A stretch of 64,000 nucleotides of DNA from RUG13409 sp045546135 (GTDB lineage Bacteria > Bacillota > Clostridia > Peptostreptococcales > Anaerovoracaceae): positions 1 through 64,000 of the forward strand of contig JAZQCD010000006.1 in the NCBI GenBank assembly GCA_045546135.1, read 5' to 3'. Below are positions 42,664 through 51,788 of the stretch, in pieces. Made by a program: the position numbers and the translations under genes. Below the pieces are notes generated by a model. The model was not told the DNA's origin and ran no database searches. It saw only the letters and a list, made by a program, of their open reading frames with translations. Numbering within the stretch: position 1 is the stretch's first letter; each line of letters begins with the position of its first letter.

Positions 42664-45600
42664 CTAGTCCTGTATCAATTCTTCCAGAGTCTCAAACAAT
42701 GATTCTGGCTGGACAGGTTTTGAAAGGTGAGCGTTTAGACCTGCCTGAAGGCTCCTTTGAACATCCTCGTCAAAGGCATTGGCAGTAAGGGCGATGATAG
42801 GTATATCCTTTGCGTCTTCTCTGTCCATGGCTCTGATGGTCCTTGTAGCCTCAAGACCGTCCATTTCAGGCATCCTCATATCCATGAGTATGGCGTTATA
42901 GTAACCTTCAGGATGCTGAGAGAATTTTTCGACTGCGATAAGACCGTTCTCTGCAAGGTCCGCTTCGATCTCTCTCATCTGAAGTACCATGATCATGATC
43001 TCTGCATTGACCTGCATGTCCTCTGCAAGAAGCACTCTGCGGCCCTTAAGATCAGCCTTATGAGCAGGGACCGCAGTCATGCCTTTTCTTATGAGAGCTG
43101 ACTTGAATTCATCAAGTACAGCCGCTGCAAACAAAGGCTTTGAAATGAAACTGTCTACACCGGCTTCCAAAGCTTCTTCAAGGACATCATCCCAACGGTA
43201 TGCAGTAAGTATTATGATGGCCGATTCGTTCCCTATGATGGACCTTATCTGCCTTGTCGTCTCAACTCCGTCCATCTCAGGCATCTGCCAGTCTACCAGT
43301 ATCAGGTTATATGGATCTCTTCTTGCATGGCGGAGTCTGGTCATTTCAACGGCTTCCTTTCCGGAGGATGCGATCTCTACAGCTATCCCTGCCTTTTCAA
43401 GGACCAGCTTTGCATGCTCGCAGGCTACGGGGTCGTCGTCTACCACAAGGACAGTCATCTCATCAGGATGTATATCATCAGCACTTTCATCTGAATCCTT
43501 CCTATCGGATTCGGGTAGAGTGACGGTAACTGTAAATTTGGAACCCTTTCCCTTTTCGCTCTCTACTTCTATATTCCCGTTCATCATCTCTACAATGCTC
43601 TTTGTAATGGATAGACCAAGACCTGAGCTTCCGAACTTGTTTGTGGCTGATGAATCTTCTTGTGCAAAGGTATCGAAGATGTGGGGTAGGAAGTCCTTGC
43701 TCATTCCTATTCCCGTATCTGATATGGTGAATCTAAGAGTCGACATTTTGTCGAACTGAGCAGTCCTTTCGACCTCGAAGTTTATGCTTCCTCCTTCGGG
43801 TGTGAACTTGACAGCGTTGCCGAGTATATTGATGAGGACCTGCCTAAGCTTCATTTCGTCTCCGATATAGTAGTCGCTTATATCGCTGTTAATATGGCAT
43901 GTGTAGTCGATACCGTTATCCGCGCACTGGCCGCTGAACATGGTGTTTACAGCCTCAAGAAGCTTTCTGAATGAGAACTCTTCGTTCTTGAGAGTCATCC
44001 TTCCCGATTCTATCCTTGACATATCGAGTATGTCATTGATGAGGGTCAGAAGGTGCTCAGCCGATGATCCTATCTTTTCAAGGTATTCTCTTGTTTTTTG
44101 CGGTACGTTTTCGTCGTTGAGAGCTATGTTGTCAAGACCTATGATAGCATTCATCGGAGTCCTTATCTCGTGGCTCATATTGGAAAGGAATGCGGTCTTT
44201 GCCTTGTTTGCAGCTTCTGCTTCTTTAAGGGCGTCGCTAAGTACCTGCTGATGTTCAAGGTTCTTTCTTGTCTCTTCGTCTACGTCCGTAAAGCATGCTC
44301 CTACATTGTGCACAAGTCCGTCATCTCTGTCTTCCGGATGGCGTACACCTGCAAATCTTACCATCTCGTAGGATTCTTTTCCGTGGCGTCTTACCATGTA
44401 TGTGTAGGATATGACTCTGTGATCCTTCAGTCCTTCTCTTATGTTGTCAGGCTGTATGAATCTTAAGAATTCTCCTATGTACTGCTCTGTAACATATCTG
44501 TTTGCATAGGATGTGAATGATGCAAGATAGGGGAACTTTTCTCCTACCTTGAATCCGTCGTCTATATCAGCATGGGACTGATAGCAAACACCTTCGTCAT
44601 TATCGAGTTCTATATAGTATACGCTCCAGTAGTCAGAAGACAGGGCAGTGATCATCTTTCCTTGCTGTTCCTGCTCCTTTTCCTGGGCTATGAGGAGTTC
44701 CTGCAATTCTATCCTTCGCTCAAGTTCATCCTGTTTTGCTCTGTTTGCTGCTTCCGATGTTTCCTTTTCAAGCTGCAGCTTTGCGTTCCTGTTATTCTGT
44801 ATGACCACATATGCAAAGATGGTCCCAAAGATCGCAAGAGTTATAAGGGATTGAATTATGCTCCTGCTCAAAGTCCTTGTAGACACGAAACTGATCTTTT
44901 CGCTTATGACGCTCTCCCTTATGAGGTAGGTGAGCATCCAATCCGTACCTTCAACAGGTATATAGCTCAAGGTCTCCTTTATACCGTTATATGTGAAGCA
45001 TACAACGCCTCTTTTTGTTTCTGCAAAATCAGAAAGCAGTTTTTCATAGGAGTAGTCTTCATCGTAGACAGCCTTTTTCATGGCTTCAAGAAGGTTATCT
45101 TCTACGGCAAGGCCTCCAAGGATCGTGTCGCTTAGAGCTATGCCGTCTTTTGTATATATATTGCAAAATGTCGTTCCTTCTTCCTGTGCCTGCATCGAAA
45201 CTCCGGACAGCATTTCCTTCATATCGATCTGCATGAAGCCTGCGCAGAGTTTTTTACCTTCGAACAACATGTCAAGAGGCATAGCGATAATGACTTTTTT
45301 ATCCTTGCTGTTAAGGTTCATGACTGAAACTTCAGGACCTACGATGGTCAGATAATCGAAGGGGTATCTGTTTGCATCAGTTTCGATGCCGGTAGATGTA
45401 TATATGAGACCATCCGTATCAATGAAGGCGAAGCGTTCGAGATTGAAGAATTGCTTCATCTTTGCTTGATAAGTTTCAAGATGAGCTTTGTCGGACAGGT
45501 CGGCAGGCTCCATGAGATTAAGAGCAGTCTTCATCTTGTTTACGGTATCAGAGAGATTGTTTGCAACTACCTGTTCTCTTCTTCCTGCAAGTTCATCCAG

Positions 45601-45747
45601 GTAAAGAAGGCTGACTGATCTTACAGCTTCTTCTGTATCTTTATTGGCTCTTCGCGCAGTCCAGATCGTTCCTATGATAAGTATAATGAGAATGATGATA
45701 CTGCCTAAGAATATTACAGCAAAGGTATTTCTTCTTTTATTCTCCAT
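42664..45747 (-). CDS. Hybrid histidine kinase with two receiver domains
   Basis: A 1027-residue membrane sensor. Membrane helix near residues 10-28, extracytoplasmic Cache-like sensor (about 30-290), second helix near 295-315, coiled coil (320-365), a PAS-like region (to about 500), HisKA with SNMSHEIRTPMNAI (His near 524), an ATPase with NILGNAVKF, DTGIGMS and GSSGLGLSI, then receiver 1 (LILVDWQMPEMDG) and receiver 2 (AILMDMRMPEMDG). There is no Hpt domain, so a separate phosphotransfer protein may be needed. The signal sensed is unknown. It is upstream of xdhC on the same strand. Confidence 0.92.
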   Translation of the reverse strand: MENKRRNTFAVIFLGSIIILIILIIGTIWTARRANKDTEEAVRSVSLLYLDELAGRREQVVANNLSDTVNKMKTALNLMEPADLSDKAHLETYQAKMKQFFNLERFAFIDTDGLIYTSTGIETDANRYPFDYLTIVGPEVSVMNLNSKDKKVIIAMPLDMLFEGKKLCAGFMQIDMKEMLSGVSMQAQEEGTTFCNIYTKDGIALSDTILGGLAVEDNLLEAMKKAVYDEDYSYEKLLSDFAETKRGVVCFTYNGIKETLSYIPVEGTDWMLTYLIRESVISEKISFVSTRTLSRSIIQSLITLAIFGTIFAYVVIQNNRNAKLQLEKETSEAANRAKQDELERRIELQELLIAQEKEQEQQGKMITALSSDYWSVYYIELDNDEGVCYQSHADIDDGFKVGEKFPYLASFTSYANRYVTEQYIGEFLRFIQPDNIREGLKDHRVISYTYMVRRHGKESYEMVRFAGVRHPEDRDDGLVHNVGACFTDVDEETRKNLEHQQVLSDALKEAEAANKAKTAFLSNMSHEIRTPMNAIIGLDNIALNDENVPQKTREYLEKIGSSAEHLLTLINDILDMSRIESGRMTLKNEEFSFRKLLEAVNTMFSGQCADNGIDYTCHINSDISDYYIGDEMKLRQVLINILGNAVKFTPEGGSINFEVERTAQFDKMSTLRFTISDTGIGMSKDFLPHIFDTFAQEDSSATNKFGSSGLGLSITKSIVEMMNGNIEVESEKGKGSKFTVTVTLPESDRKDSDESADDIHPDEMTVLVVDDDPVACEHAKLVLEKAGIAVEIASSGKEAVEMTRLRHARRDPYNLILVDWQMPEMDGVETTRQIRSIIGNESAIIILTAYRWDDVLEEALEAGVDSFISKPLFAAAVLDEFKSALIRKGMTAVPAHKADLKGRRVLLAEDMQVNAEIMIMVLQMREIEADLAENGLIAVEKFSQHPEGYYNAILMDMRMPEMDGLEATRTIRAMDREDAKDIPIIALTANAFDEDVQRSLQAGLNAHLSKPVQPESLFETLEELIQD

Positions 45748-45906
45748 CGCATGGCCTCCTGCCGGATAGAAAAATAGCTTATATTATACGAAAAAATATA
45801 ACTTCCTATTATATATTAGCACAAAAAACAGCTCTGGACATATGCTTTATCATGCCTTCTTTTATATAATTATTTTAACGAAAAGGGTCAAGCTTCACTA
45901 AATACC

Positions 45907-45935
45907 TTGAGATAAAAGGCTGAATGTGACATAAT
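45907..45935 (+). promoter_or_regulatory. Promoter of ychF
   Basis: TTGAGA (45907-45912), 17-nt spacer, CATAAT (45930-45935), about 80 bp before the ychF ATG. Confidence 0.6.
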
Positions 45936-45944
45936 ATGTGCGGT

Positions 45945-45966
45945 TTTGCATGATATGTCATGCAAA
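45945..45966. promoter_or_regulatory. Palindrome just downstream of the ychF promoter
   Basis: TTTGCATGA (45945-45953) and its exact complement TCATGCAAA (45958-45966) around TATG, positioned at about +3 to +24 of the predicted transcript. Operator-like, or a 5'-UTR hairpin. Confidence 0.5.
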
Positions 45967-46014
45967 GGATATATGGTAGCGATCGAAATTTTTTAGATAA
46001 AACGGAGAAGTTGA

Positions 46015-47112
46015 ATGAAACTTGGTATAGTAGGACTTCCTAACGTAGGAAAATCCACACTTTTTAACGCAATAACAAAAGCAGGAGCAGAAGCCGCAAA
46101 TTATCCATTCTGCACCATAGAACCCAATGTGGGCATAGTAACGGTCCCTGACGAAAGGATCACAAGGCTTCACGAGATATATAACTCAAAGAAGACTGTC
46201 TATGCGACCATAGAGTTCTGCGATATAGCAGGCCTTGTAAAGGGAGCAAGCAAGGGCGAAGGCCTTGGCAACCAGTTCCTCGGGCATATAAGAGAAGTAG
46301 AAGCCATAGTACATGTGGTCAGATGTTTTGAAAATGAAAACATAGTCCATGTCGACGGAAGGATAGATCCTGCTGCCGACATAGATACTATCAATACAGA
46401 ACTCATCCTCTCCGATATGGAAATACTCGAAAGAAGGATAGCAAAGGCAAAGTCCTCAATGAAGGGCGGAGACAAGTCCCAGCTTGCAGCATGCAATCTC
46501 ATGGAAAAGATCTATGACTACCTTGGTACAGGAAAGAATGCAAGGAGCATGGAGATAGAAGATGAAGACGTCGATTTCGTAAAGAGCATAGGACTTCTTT
46601 CATACAAACCTGTCATTTATGTAGCTAACGTATCAGAAGACGATGTTGCAGATCCTTCTTCAAACAAATATGTTCAGGCAGTCCAGAAGATAGCAGACGA
46701 AGAGGGTTCAAAGTGCATAGCCATATGCGCCGGCCTTGAAGCAGATCTTGCAGAGATGGAAGATGATGAAAAGGAAATGTTCCTTGAAGACCTTGGCATA
46801 AAGGAGAGCGGTCTTGACCAGCTAATCAAAGCAAGCTACAGCCTTCTTGACCTCATTTCATTCCTGACTGCAGGAGAAGACGAATGCAGAGCATGGACCA
46901 TCAGAAAGGGAACTAAGGCTCCGCAGGCTGCAGGAAAGATACATACAGACTTTGAGAGAGGATTTATCCGCGCCGAGACCATAGCCTACGACAAGTTCAT
47001 AGAAGTGGGCGGCTCAATGGGAGCAGCAAGAGAAAAGGGCTTTCTTAGGAGCGAAGGAAAGGACTATGTCATGCAGGACGGGGATATAGTCAACTTCCTG
47101 TTCAATGTCTAA
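46015..47112 (+). CDS. ychF: Redox-regulated ATPase YchF (OLA1 family)
   Basis: A 365-residue Obg-related P-loop ATPase that binds ribosomes. G1 GLPNVGKST, the switch region, the coiled-coil insertion and the C-terminal TGS domain ending (YVMQDGDIVNFLFNV) are typical. It is one of the most conserved bacterial proteins and the assignment is firm. GGAGAAG precedes the ATG. A possible 27-codon ORF and a terminator follow. Confidence 0.97.
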   Translation: MKLGIVGLPNVGKSTLFNAITKAGAEAANYPFCTIEPNVGIVTVPDERITRLHEIYNSKKTVYATIEFCDIAGLVKGASKGEGLGNQFLGHIREVEAIVHVVRCFENENIVHVDGRIDPAADIDTINTELILSDMEILERRIAKAKSSMKGGDKSQLAACNLMEKIYDYLGTGKNARSMEIEDEDVDFVKSIGLLSYKPVIYVANVSEDDVADPSSNKYVQAVQKIADEEGSKCIAICAGLEADLAEMEDDEKEMFLEDLGIKESGLDQLIKASYSLLDLISFLTAGEDECRAWTIRKGTKAPQAAGKIHTDFERGFIRAETIAYDKFIEVGGSMGAAREKGFLRSEGKDYVMQDGDIVNFLFNV

Positions 47113-47218
47113 ACTGATGAAGATCTGGCTCTTTTGGAGAAATATATAAAGGATCATTGGAAATAAGGCTTTATACATATATTTAAGGCGTCTTGAGAAG
47201 CTAAAAGGAAGGACCAAA

Positions 47219-47302
47219 ATGATGATGACAATCCCTAGCTTAAAAAGAGATATGGATCCTGGATTGGCATCCTTTTATCTTGTCGAAATATTAATAGTAT
47301 GA
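47219..47302 (+). CDS. Possible small ORF, 27 residues
   Basis: ATG at 47219 with AGGAAGG at 47206-47212 and ideal spacing, ending just before the terminator at 47307. The peptide (MMMTIPSLKRDMDPGLASFY plus a short hydrophobic tail) resembles nothing I know. It lies in the 334-nt gap between ychF and purE, which otherwise holds only the terminator and the purE promoter. It could be a chance ORF. Confidence 0.25.
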   Translation: MMMTIPSLKRDMDPGLASFYLVEILIV

Positions 47303-47306
47303 TTTG

Positions 47307-47343
47307 AAATATCGTTCGAGTTATTCTGAACGATATTTTTTTT
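47307..47343 (+). terminator. Terminator after ychF
   Basis: An 11-bp perfect stem (AAATATCGTTC, 47307-47317; complement 47328-47338) with a 10-nt loop and a run of eight T. Confidence 0.9.
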
Positions 47344-47365
47344 AAACCCCGAAATTTAGTGATTT

Positions 47366-47393
47366 TTGAGCAAAAAGTCTTTAACGGTATCAT
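47366..47393 (+). promoter_or_regulatory. Candidate promoter of the purine operon
   Basis: TTGAGC (47366-47371), 16-nt spacer, TATCAT (47388-47393). No purine riboswitch is visible in the 50-nt leader; control could be by PurR but I see no clear PurBox. Confidence 0.4.
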
Positions 47394-47446
47394 CATAGTG
47401 CTAAACTGTGACAGTCATATTTTTAGATGCAAAAAGGAGAATCATC

Positions 47447-47935
47447 TTGAAAAAAGTAGGCATCGTAATGGGCAGCGATTCTGATCTGCCTATCATCAAA
47501 AAAGCAACTGACGTCCTGTCAGATCTTTGCATACCCTTTGAAGTTCACGTCTATTCTGCTCACAGGACTCCTGATGAAGCTGCAAGCTTTGCTCTTAACG
47601 CAAGGGAGCAGGGTTTTGGCGTCATAATAGCTGCAGCAGGAATGGCTGCACACCTTGCAGGCGCCATAGCAGCAAGGACTACACTTCCCGTAATAGGGAT
47701 ACCATGCAAATCATCTGTACTCGACGGTATGGATGCTCTTCTTTCTACAGTTATGATGCCCTCAGGCATCCCTGTAGCTACAGTAGCAATAGACGGAGGC
47801 AAGAATGCAGCCCTCCTTGCTGCACAGATACTCGCAGTAGAGGATGCAGAGCTTGCTAAAGTTCTTGACAAAAAAAGAAAGGAAGAGGCAGAGGGGGTCC
47901 TCGCAAAGGATGCTGCCATCATGACCGGGATATAA
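47447..47935 (+). CDS. purE: N5-carboxyaminoimidazole ribonucleotide mutase PurE
   Basis: The PurE mutase of purine synthesis, 162 residues. The start is TTG at 47447, with AAAGGAGA before it; the longer frame from 47408 has no matching N-terminus. MGSDSDLPIIKKA, the SAHRTPDEA loop and GAAGMAAHLAG are the family's substrate-binding segments. Class I PurE normally needs PurK, which is not in this window. It is first in the cluster but separated from purC by a terminator-like hairpin. Confidence 0.95.
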   Translation: MKKVGIVMGSDSDLPIIKKATDVLSDLCIPFEVHVYSAHRTPDEAASFALNAREQGFGVIIAAAGMAAHLAGAIAARTTLPVIGIPCKSSVLDGMDALLSTVMMPSGIPVATVAIDGGKNAALLAAQILAVEDAELAKVLDKKRKEEAEGVLAKDAAIMTGI

Positions 47936-47939
47936 CTGT

Positions 47940-47972
47940 AAGTGTGAGACCAAGGCGGTTTCACACTTTTTT
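47940..47972 (+). terminator. Terminator or attenuator between purE and purC
   Basis: A 12-bp stem (AAGTGTGAGACC, 47940-47951; partner 47957-47968, one G-T pair) with a 5-nt loop and T-run, five bases after the purE stop. It would separate purE from the rest of the operon unless bypassed. Confidence 0.75.
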
Positions 47973-48020
47973 AAACTTGTTTCTAAATTTAACTTTAAGA
48001 TAAAAAAGGAGACTAAAAAA

Positions 48021-48707
48021 ATGGAAAACAAACTTGTCTACACAGGAAAAACAAAGAATGTTTTTGAACTTGAGAACGGAAACTATCTTCTGAAGTTCAA
48101 GGATGATGTAACAGGAGCAGACGGAGTATTCGACCCAGGCATGAACCAGGTCGGACTCACCATCGAAGGAGTGGGCGACGTAAACCTTCGCATGACAGAG
48201 TACTATTTCAACAAGATCAATGCTAAGGGCATTTATACACACTTTGTAAAAGCAAACCTTGAAGATACTACCATGGAAGTACTTCCTGCAAAGGTATTCG
48301 GACACGGACTCGAAGTAGTCTGCAGAAGAAGAGCAGTCGGAAGCTTCATAAGACGCTACGGTGAATATATCGAAGAAGGAACAGAACTTCCATACTATGT
48401 AGAGATGACATTCAAGAACGATGCTCTTGGCGATCCTCTCGTAACAAAGGACGGACTTGTAGTTCTCGGCGTCATGACAGAAAAGCAGTATGACGACATC
48501 AAGGAAATGACACAGAAGATCACAAAGATCGTTGCAGACGACATGGCAGAAAAGGGACTTGAACTTTATGACATCAAGTTCGAATACGGATATGACAAGG
48601 ACGGCAAGGTCATGCTCATCGATGAGATAGCTTCCGGCAACATGAGAGTATACAAAGACGGCGAATACATCCAGCCTATGACTCTTTCCGAGCTCTTCTT
48701 CAAGTAA
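48021..48707 (+). CDS. purC: SAICAR synthetase PurC
   Basis: Ligates aspartate to CAIR with ATP, 228 residues. YTGKTKNVFELENGNYLLKF is the ATP-binding N-terminus, VVCRRRAVGSFIRRYG and LIDEIASGNMRVYKDG are catalytic segments. AAAAAAGGAG precedes the ATG. Its stop overlaps the purF start by one base (TAATG). Confidence 0.95.
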   Translation: MENKLVYTGKTKNVFELENGNYLLKFKDDVTGADGVFDPGMNQVGLTIEGVGDVNLRMTEYYFNKINAKGIYTHFVKANLEDTTMEVLPAKVFGHGLEVVCRRRAVGSFIRRYGEYIEEGTELPYYVEMTFKNDALGDPLVTKDGLVVLGVMTEKQYDDIKEMTQKITKIVADDMAEKGLELYDIKFEYGYDKDGKVMLIDEIASGNMRVYKDGEYIQPMTLSELFFK

Positions 48708-50131
48708 TGGGCGGCTATTTCGGCGCGGTCTCGAGCCGCGATATAGTTTTAGATGTGTTCTTTGGAACCGATTATCACAGTCATCTCGGCACTGCAAGTG
48801 CCGGAATGGCTGTTTGGGATGCAAAGAAAGGCATCGAAAGACAGATACACAATATAAAGAACACGCCCTTCAGAGCTAAATTTGAAGGGGATCTTCCCGG
48901 CTTTTCAGGGACCTGCGGCATAGGAGCTATCAGCGATTCCGATCCTCAGCCCCTTGTATTCAGATTCAAAGACGGTACTGCAGCCATGGCTACAGTAGGA
49001 GTAGTCAACAATGCAGAGGACCTCATTAAAGAGCACTTCCTAGACAGGGGAAGATATTTTACTACACTCAGCAACGGAAAGATCAATGTCACAGACCTTG
49101 TGGCCGGACTCATAAGCGAAAAGGACGACCTTGTAGAAGGCATAAAATATGCATGCTCAGTCATAGAAGGCTCCATGTCGGTCATTCTTATGACAGGTCC
49201 TGACAGGATGATCGCATGCAGAGACAGATACGGAAGACTGCCGGTCCATATCGGAAAATCAGATACGGGCTGCTGCGTTTCTTTCGAATCCTTTGCATAC
49301 AACAAGCTTGGCTATGAAGACTGTTATGAACTCGGTCCCGGAGAGATAGTTTCTGTTACAAAGGACGGCTATGAGACCCTTTCTCCTGCCGGAGACGAGA
49401 TGAAAATATGCGCTTTCCTTTGGGCTTACTACGGATATCCTAACTCAAATTATGAGGGCGTGAATGTAGAGGTCATGAGATACAGGAACGGCGAGATCAT
49501 GGCAAGGGACGAAGAAGCAAGGGGAGTCATGCCCGATGTTGACAGCGTAGCAGGAGTTCCCGATTCAGGCATACCCCATGCCATTGGTTATGCAAACAGA
49601 TCAAAGAAACCTTTCTCAAGGCCATTCATCAAATATACGCCTACATGGTACAGATCCTTTATGCCAGACAGCCAGGATCTTAGGAACCAGATAGCGAAGA
49701 TGAAGCAGATTCCCATCCCTGAACTCATCGACGGAAAGAAGCTCCTTCTTGTGGACGATTCCATAGTCAGGGGCACTCAGCTGAGAGAGACCGTAGAGTT
49801 TCTCTACAGCGCAGGCGCAAAAGAGGTTCATATGAGGTCTGCCTGTCCCCCTATAATGTACGGCTGCAAATATCTTAACTTCTCAAGGAACGATTCCGAT
49901 ATGGATCTTCTTGCAAGGAGAGTCGTGCAGGAGATAGAAGGAGATGAAGGCGTCAAACATCTTGATGAGTATTCTGACCCTAATACAAGCAGAGGACAGT
50001 GCCTCCTTAAGAACATATGCAACAAAATGGGATTCGATTCCCTCGGTTTTCAGACCATAGACGGCTTCCTTGAAGCCATAGGCATAGACAGAGACAAGGT
50101 CTGTACATATTGCTGGACCGGAAAGGAATAA
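48707..50131 (+). CDS. purF: PurF-like amidophosphoribosyltransferase lacking the N-terminal Cys
   Basis: A 474-residue homologue of glutamine-PRPP amidotransferase. The PRPP loop is intact (KLLLVDDSIVRGTQLRE) and the C-terminal PRTase domain is normal. The N-terminal Ntn glutaminase fold is present (GTDYHSHLGTASAGM, CGIGAISDSDPQP), but the protein starts MGGYFGAVS where canonical PurF has MCG with Cys as nucleophile. No other start would supply a Cys. I recall a similar MGGFFG-type subgroup in Bacteroides and Clostridia. The enzyme may use free ammonia or a partner; glutamine synthetase lies in the same cluster. It overlaps purC and is followed by purM after 3 nt. Confidence 0.85.
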   Translation: MGGYFGAVSSRDIVLDVFFGTDYHSHLGTASAGMAVWDAKKGIERQIHNIKNTPFRAKFEGDLPGFSGTCGIGAISDSDPQPLVFRFKDGTAAMATVGVVNNAEDLIKEHFLDRGRYFTTLSNGKINVTDLVAGLISEKDDLVEGIKYACSVIEGSMSVILMTGPDRMIACRDRYGRLPVHIGKSDTGCCVSFESFAYNKLGYEDCYELGPGEIVSVTKDGYETLSPAGDEMKICAFLWAYYGYPNSNYEGVNVEVMRYRNGEIMARDEEARGVMPDVDSVAGVPDSGIPHAIGYANRSKKPFSRPFIKYTPTWYRSFMPDSQDLRNQIAKMKQIPIPELIDGKKLLLVDDSIVRGTQLRETVEFLYSAGAKEVHMRSACPPIMYGCKYLNFSRNDSDMDLLARRVVQEIEGDEGVKHLDEYSDPNTSRGQCLLKNICNKMGFDSLGFQTIDGFLEAIGIDRDKVCTYCWTGKE

Positions 50132-50134
50132 AGT

Positions 50135-51178
50135 ATGGGAAAATCTTTTTCTGAAAGTTATGCTGCCGCAGGAGTAGATATCGAGGCAGGTTATGAAGGC
50201 GTAAAACTCATGAAAGAGCATGTTGAAAGGACATTCTCAAAGGAAGTCCTTTCAGGACTGGGCGGTTTCGGAGGACTGTATAAGCCTGACCTTAAAGATA
50301 CAAAGGAGCCTGTTTTCGTATCAGGTACCGACGGAGTCGGCACAAAGCAAAGGATAGCTCAGATCATGGACAAGCACGATACTGTAGGTATCGACTGCGT
50401 TGCAATGTGCGTAAACGACATAATCTGCTGCGGAGCAAAGCCTCTTTTCTTCCTTGACTATATAGCCATAGGAAAGAATGAAGCAAAGAAGGTCGCAACT
50501 CTTGTATCAGGCGTTGCAGAAGGCTGCGTCCAGGCAGGCTGCGCTCTAATTGGAGGCGAGACTGCAGAGCACCCCGGCGTCATGAAAGCAGATGATTACG
50601 ATCTTGCAGGTTTTGCTGTAGGCATGGTAGATCAGGACAAGATACTCGATAATGAAAGGATGGAGGAAGGAGACGTTGTCATCGCTCTTCCTTCCAGCGG
50701 ACTTCATTCCAACGGATACTCTCTTGTAAGGAAGGTATTCGATATAGAAAATGCTGACCTTTCAGAAAGACCTGAAGAACTCGAAGGAAAGACTTTAGGA
50801 GAAGTCCTTCTCACGCCAACCAAGATCTATGTAAAGCCTGTACTTGAAACAATAAAAAGAGCTGATGTCAAAGGTATCAGCCACATTACAGGCGGCGGAT
50901 TCTATGAGAATGTGCCAAGATGCATCCCTGACGGTCTTTGCGCATCCATAAGAAAGGATGACATAAAGACTCCCGGCATATTCAAGCTCCTTGCAAAAAA
51001 AGGCAATATCCCTGAAAGAGATATGTTCAATACATTCAACATGGGAGTAGGCATGATAATGGTCGTATCAAAGGATACATCAGATAATGCACTTGCAGCC
51101 CTTAAAGAAAACGGTATAGATGCTTATGAAATAGGACAGATCGTAAGATCAGAAGACGAAAAGGTGGTCATATGCTAG
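50135..51178 (+). CDS. purM: AIR synthetase PurM
   Basis: Phosphoribosylformylglycinamidine cyclo-ligase, 347 residues. The glycine-rich N-terminal motif (LGGFGGLYKPDL), VSGTDGVGTK, the ATP-binding LPSSGLHSNGYSLVR and GISHITGGGFYENVPR are present. It converts FGAM, made by PurL of the same operon, to AIR. It overlaps purN by 7 nt. Confidence 0.96.
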   Translation: MGKSFSESYAAAGVDIEAGYEGVKLMKEHVERTFSKEVLSGLGGFGGLYKPDLKDTKEPVFVSGTDGVGTKQRIAQIMDKHDTVGIDCVAMCVNDIICCGAKPLFFLDYIAIGKNEAKKVATLVSGVAEGCVQAGCALIGGETAEHPGVMKADDYDLAGFAVGMVDQDKILDNERMEEGDVVIALPSSGLHSNGYSLVRKVFDIENADLSERPEELEGKTLGEVLLTPTKIYVKPVLETIKRADVKGISHITGGGFYENVPRCIPDGLCASIRKDDIKTPGIFKLLAKKGNIPERDMFNTFNMGVGMIMVVSKDTSDNALAALKENGIDAYEIGQIVRSEDEKVVIC

Positions 51179-51786
51179 ATAGAGCAAGAGTTGCTGTCCT
51201 TGTTTCAGGAGGCGGTACCAATCTTCAGGCTATACTCGATGCCCAAGGCAGCGGCATAATAAAGAGCGGAGAAGTCGTACTTGTCCTTTCAAACAGCGAG
51301 GATGCCTACGCTCTTGAAAGAGCAAAAAAACATAATGTGGAGACCAAGGTCCTCCTCAGGAAAGACTTTGGATCAAGAGAAGATTTTTGCAAAGGACTTG
51401 GCGATATACTTGAAGAAAAGGATATCGATCTTATAGTCCTTGCAGGCTTTATGTGCATACTTACAGAAAGCTTTACAAAGCGTTTTGAGGGAAGGATCAT
51501 CAATGTGCATCCCTCCCTTATTCCGTCTTTTTGCGGAGAAGGCTTTTACGGCATAAAGGTGCACGAAGAAGCGCTTAAATACGGCGTCAAAGTCTCCGGC
51601 GCTACGGTGCACTTTGTAAACGAAGTGCCTGACGGCGGAAAGATCATCTTCCAAAAGGCCGTCGACATAGAAGAAGGAGACACACCGGAGATCCTTCAAA
51701 AAAGGATCATGGAACAAGCTGAATGGATACTGCTTCCAAAGGCAGTTGAAAAGATATCTAAAGAAATAGTTGAAAAGAGGAATTAG
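51172..51786 (+). CDS. purN: GAR formyltransferase PurN
   Basis: A folate-dependent transformylase, 204 residues. Substrate loop VSGGGTNLQAIL, folate site LAGFMCILT, catalytic IINVHPSLIPSF (Asn and His) and GATVHFVNE with the partner Asp downstream are visible. The start overlaps purM, indicating coupling. Confidence 0.95.
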   Translation: MLDRARVAVLVSGGGTNLQAILDAQGSGIIKSGEVVLVLSNSEDAYALERAKKHNVETKVLLRKDFGSREDFCKGLGDILEEKDIDLIVLAGFMCILTESFTKRFEGRIINVHPSLIPSFCGEGFYGIKVHEEALKYGVKVSGATVHFVNEVPDGGKIIFQKAVDIEEGDTPEILQKRIMEQAEWILLPKAVEKISKEIVEKRN

Positions 51787-51788
51787 AC

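Noticed and set aside
47113..47446. Possible purine or PRPP riboswitch before purE
   Set aside because: The gap is accounted for by a terminator, a small ORF and a short leader; no conserved purine-aptamer loops are seen.
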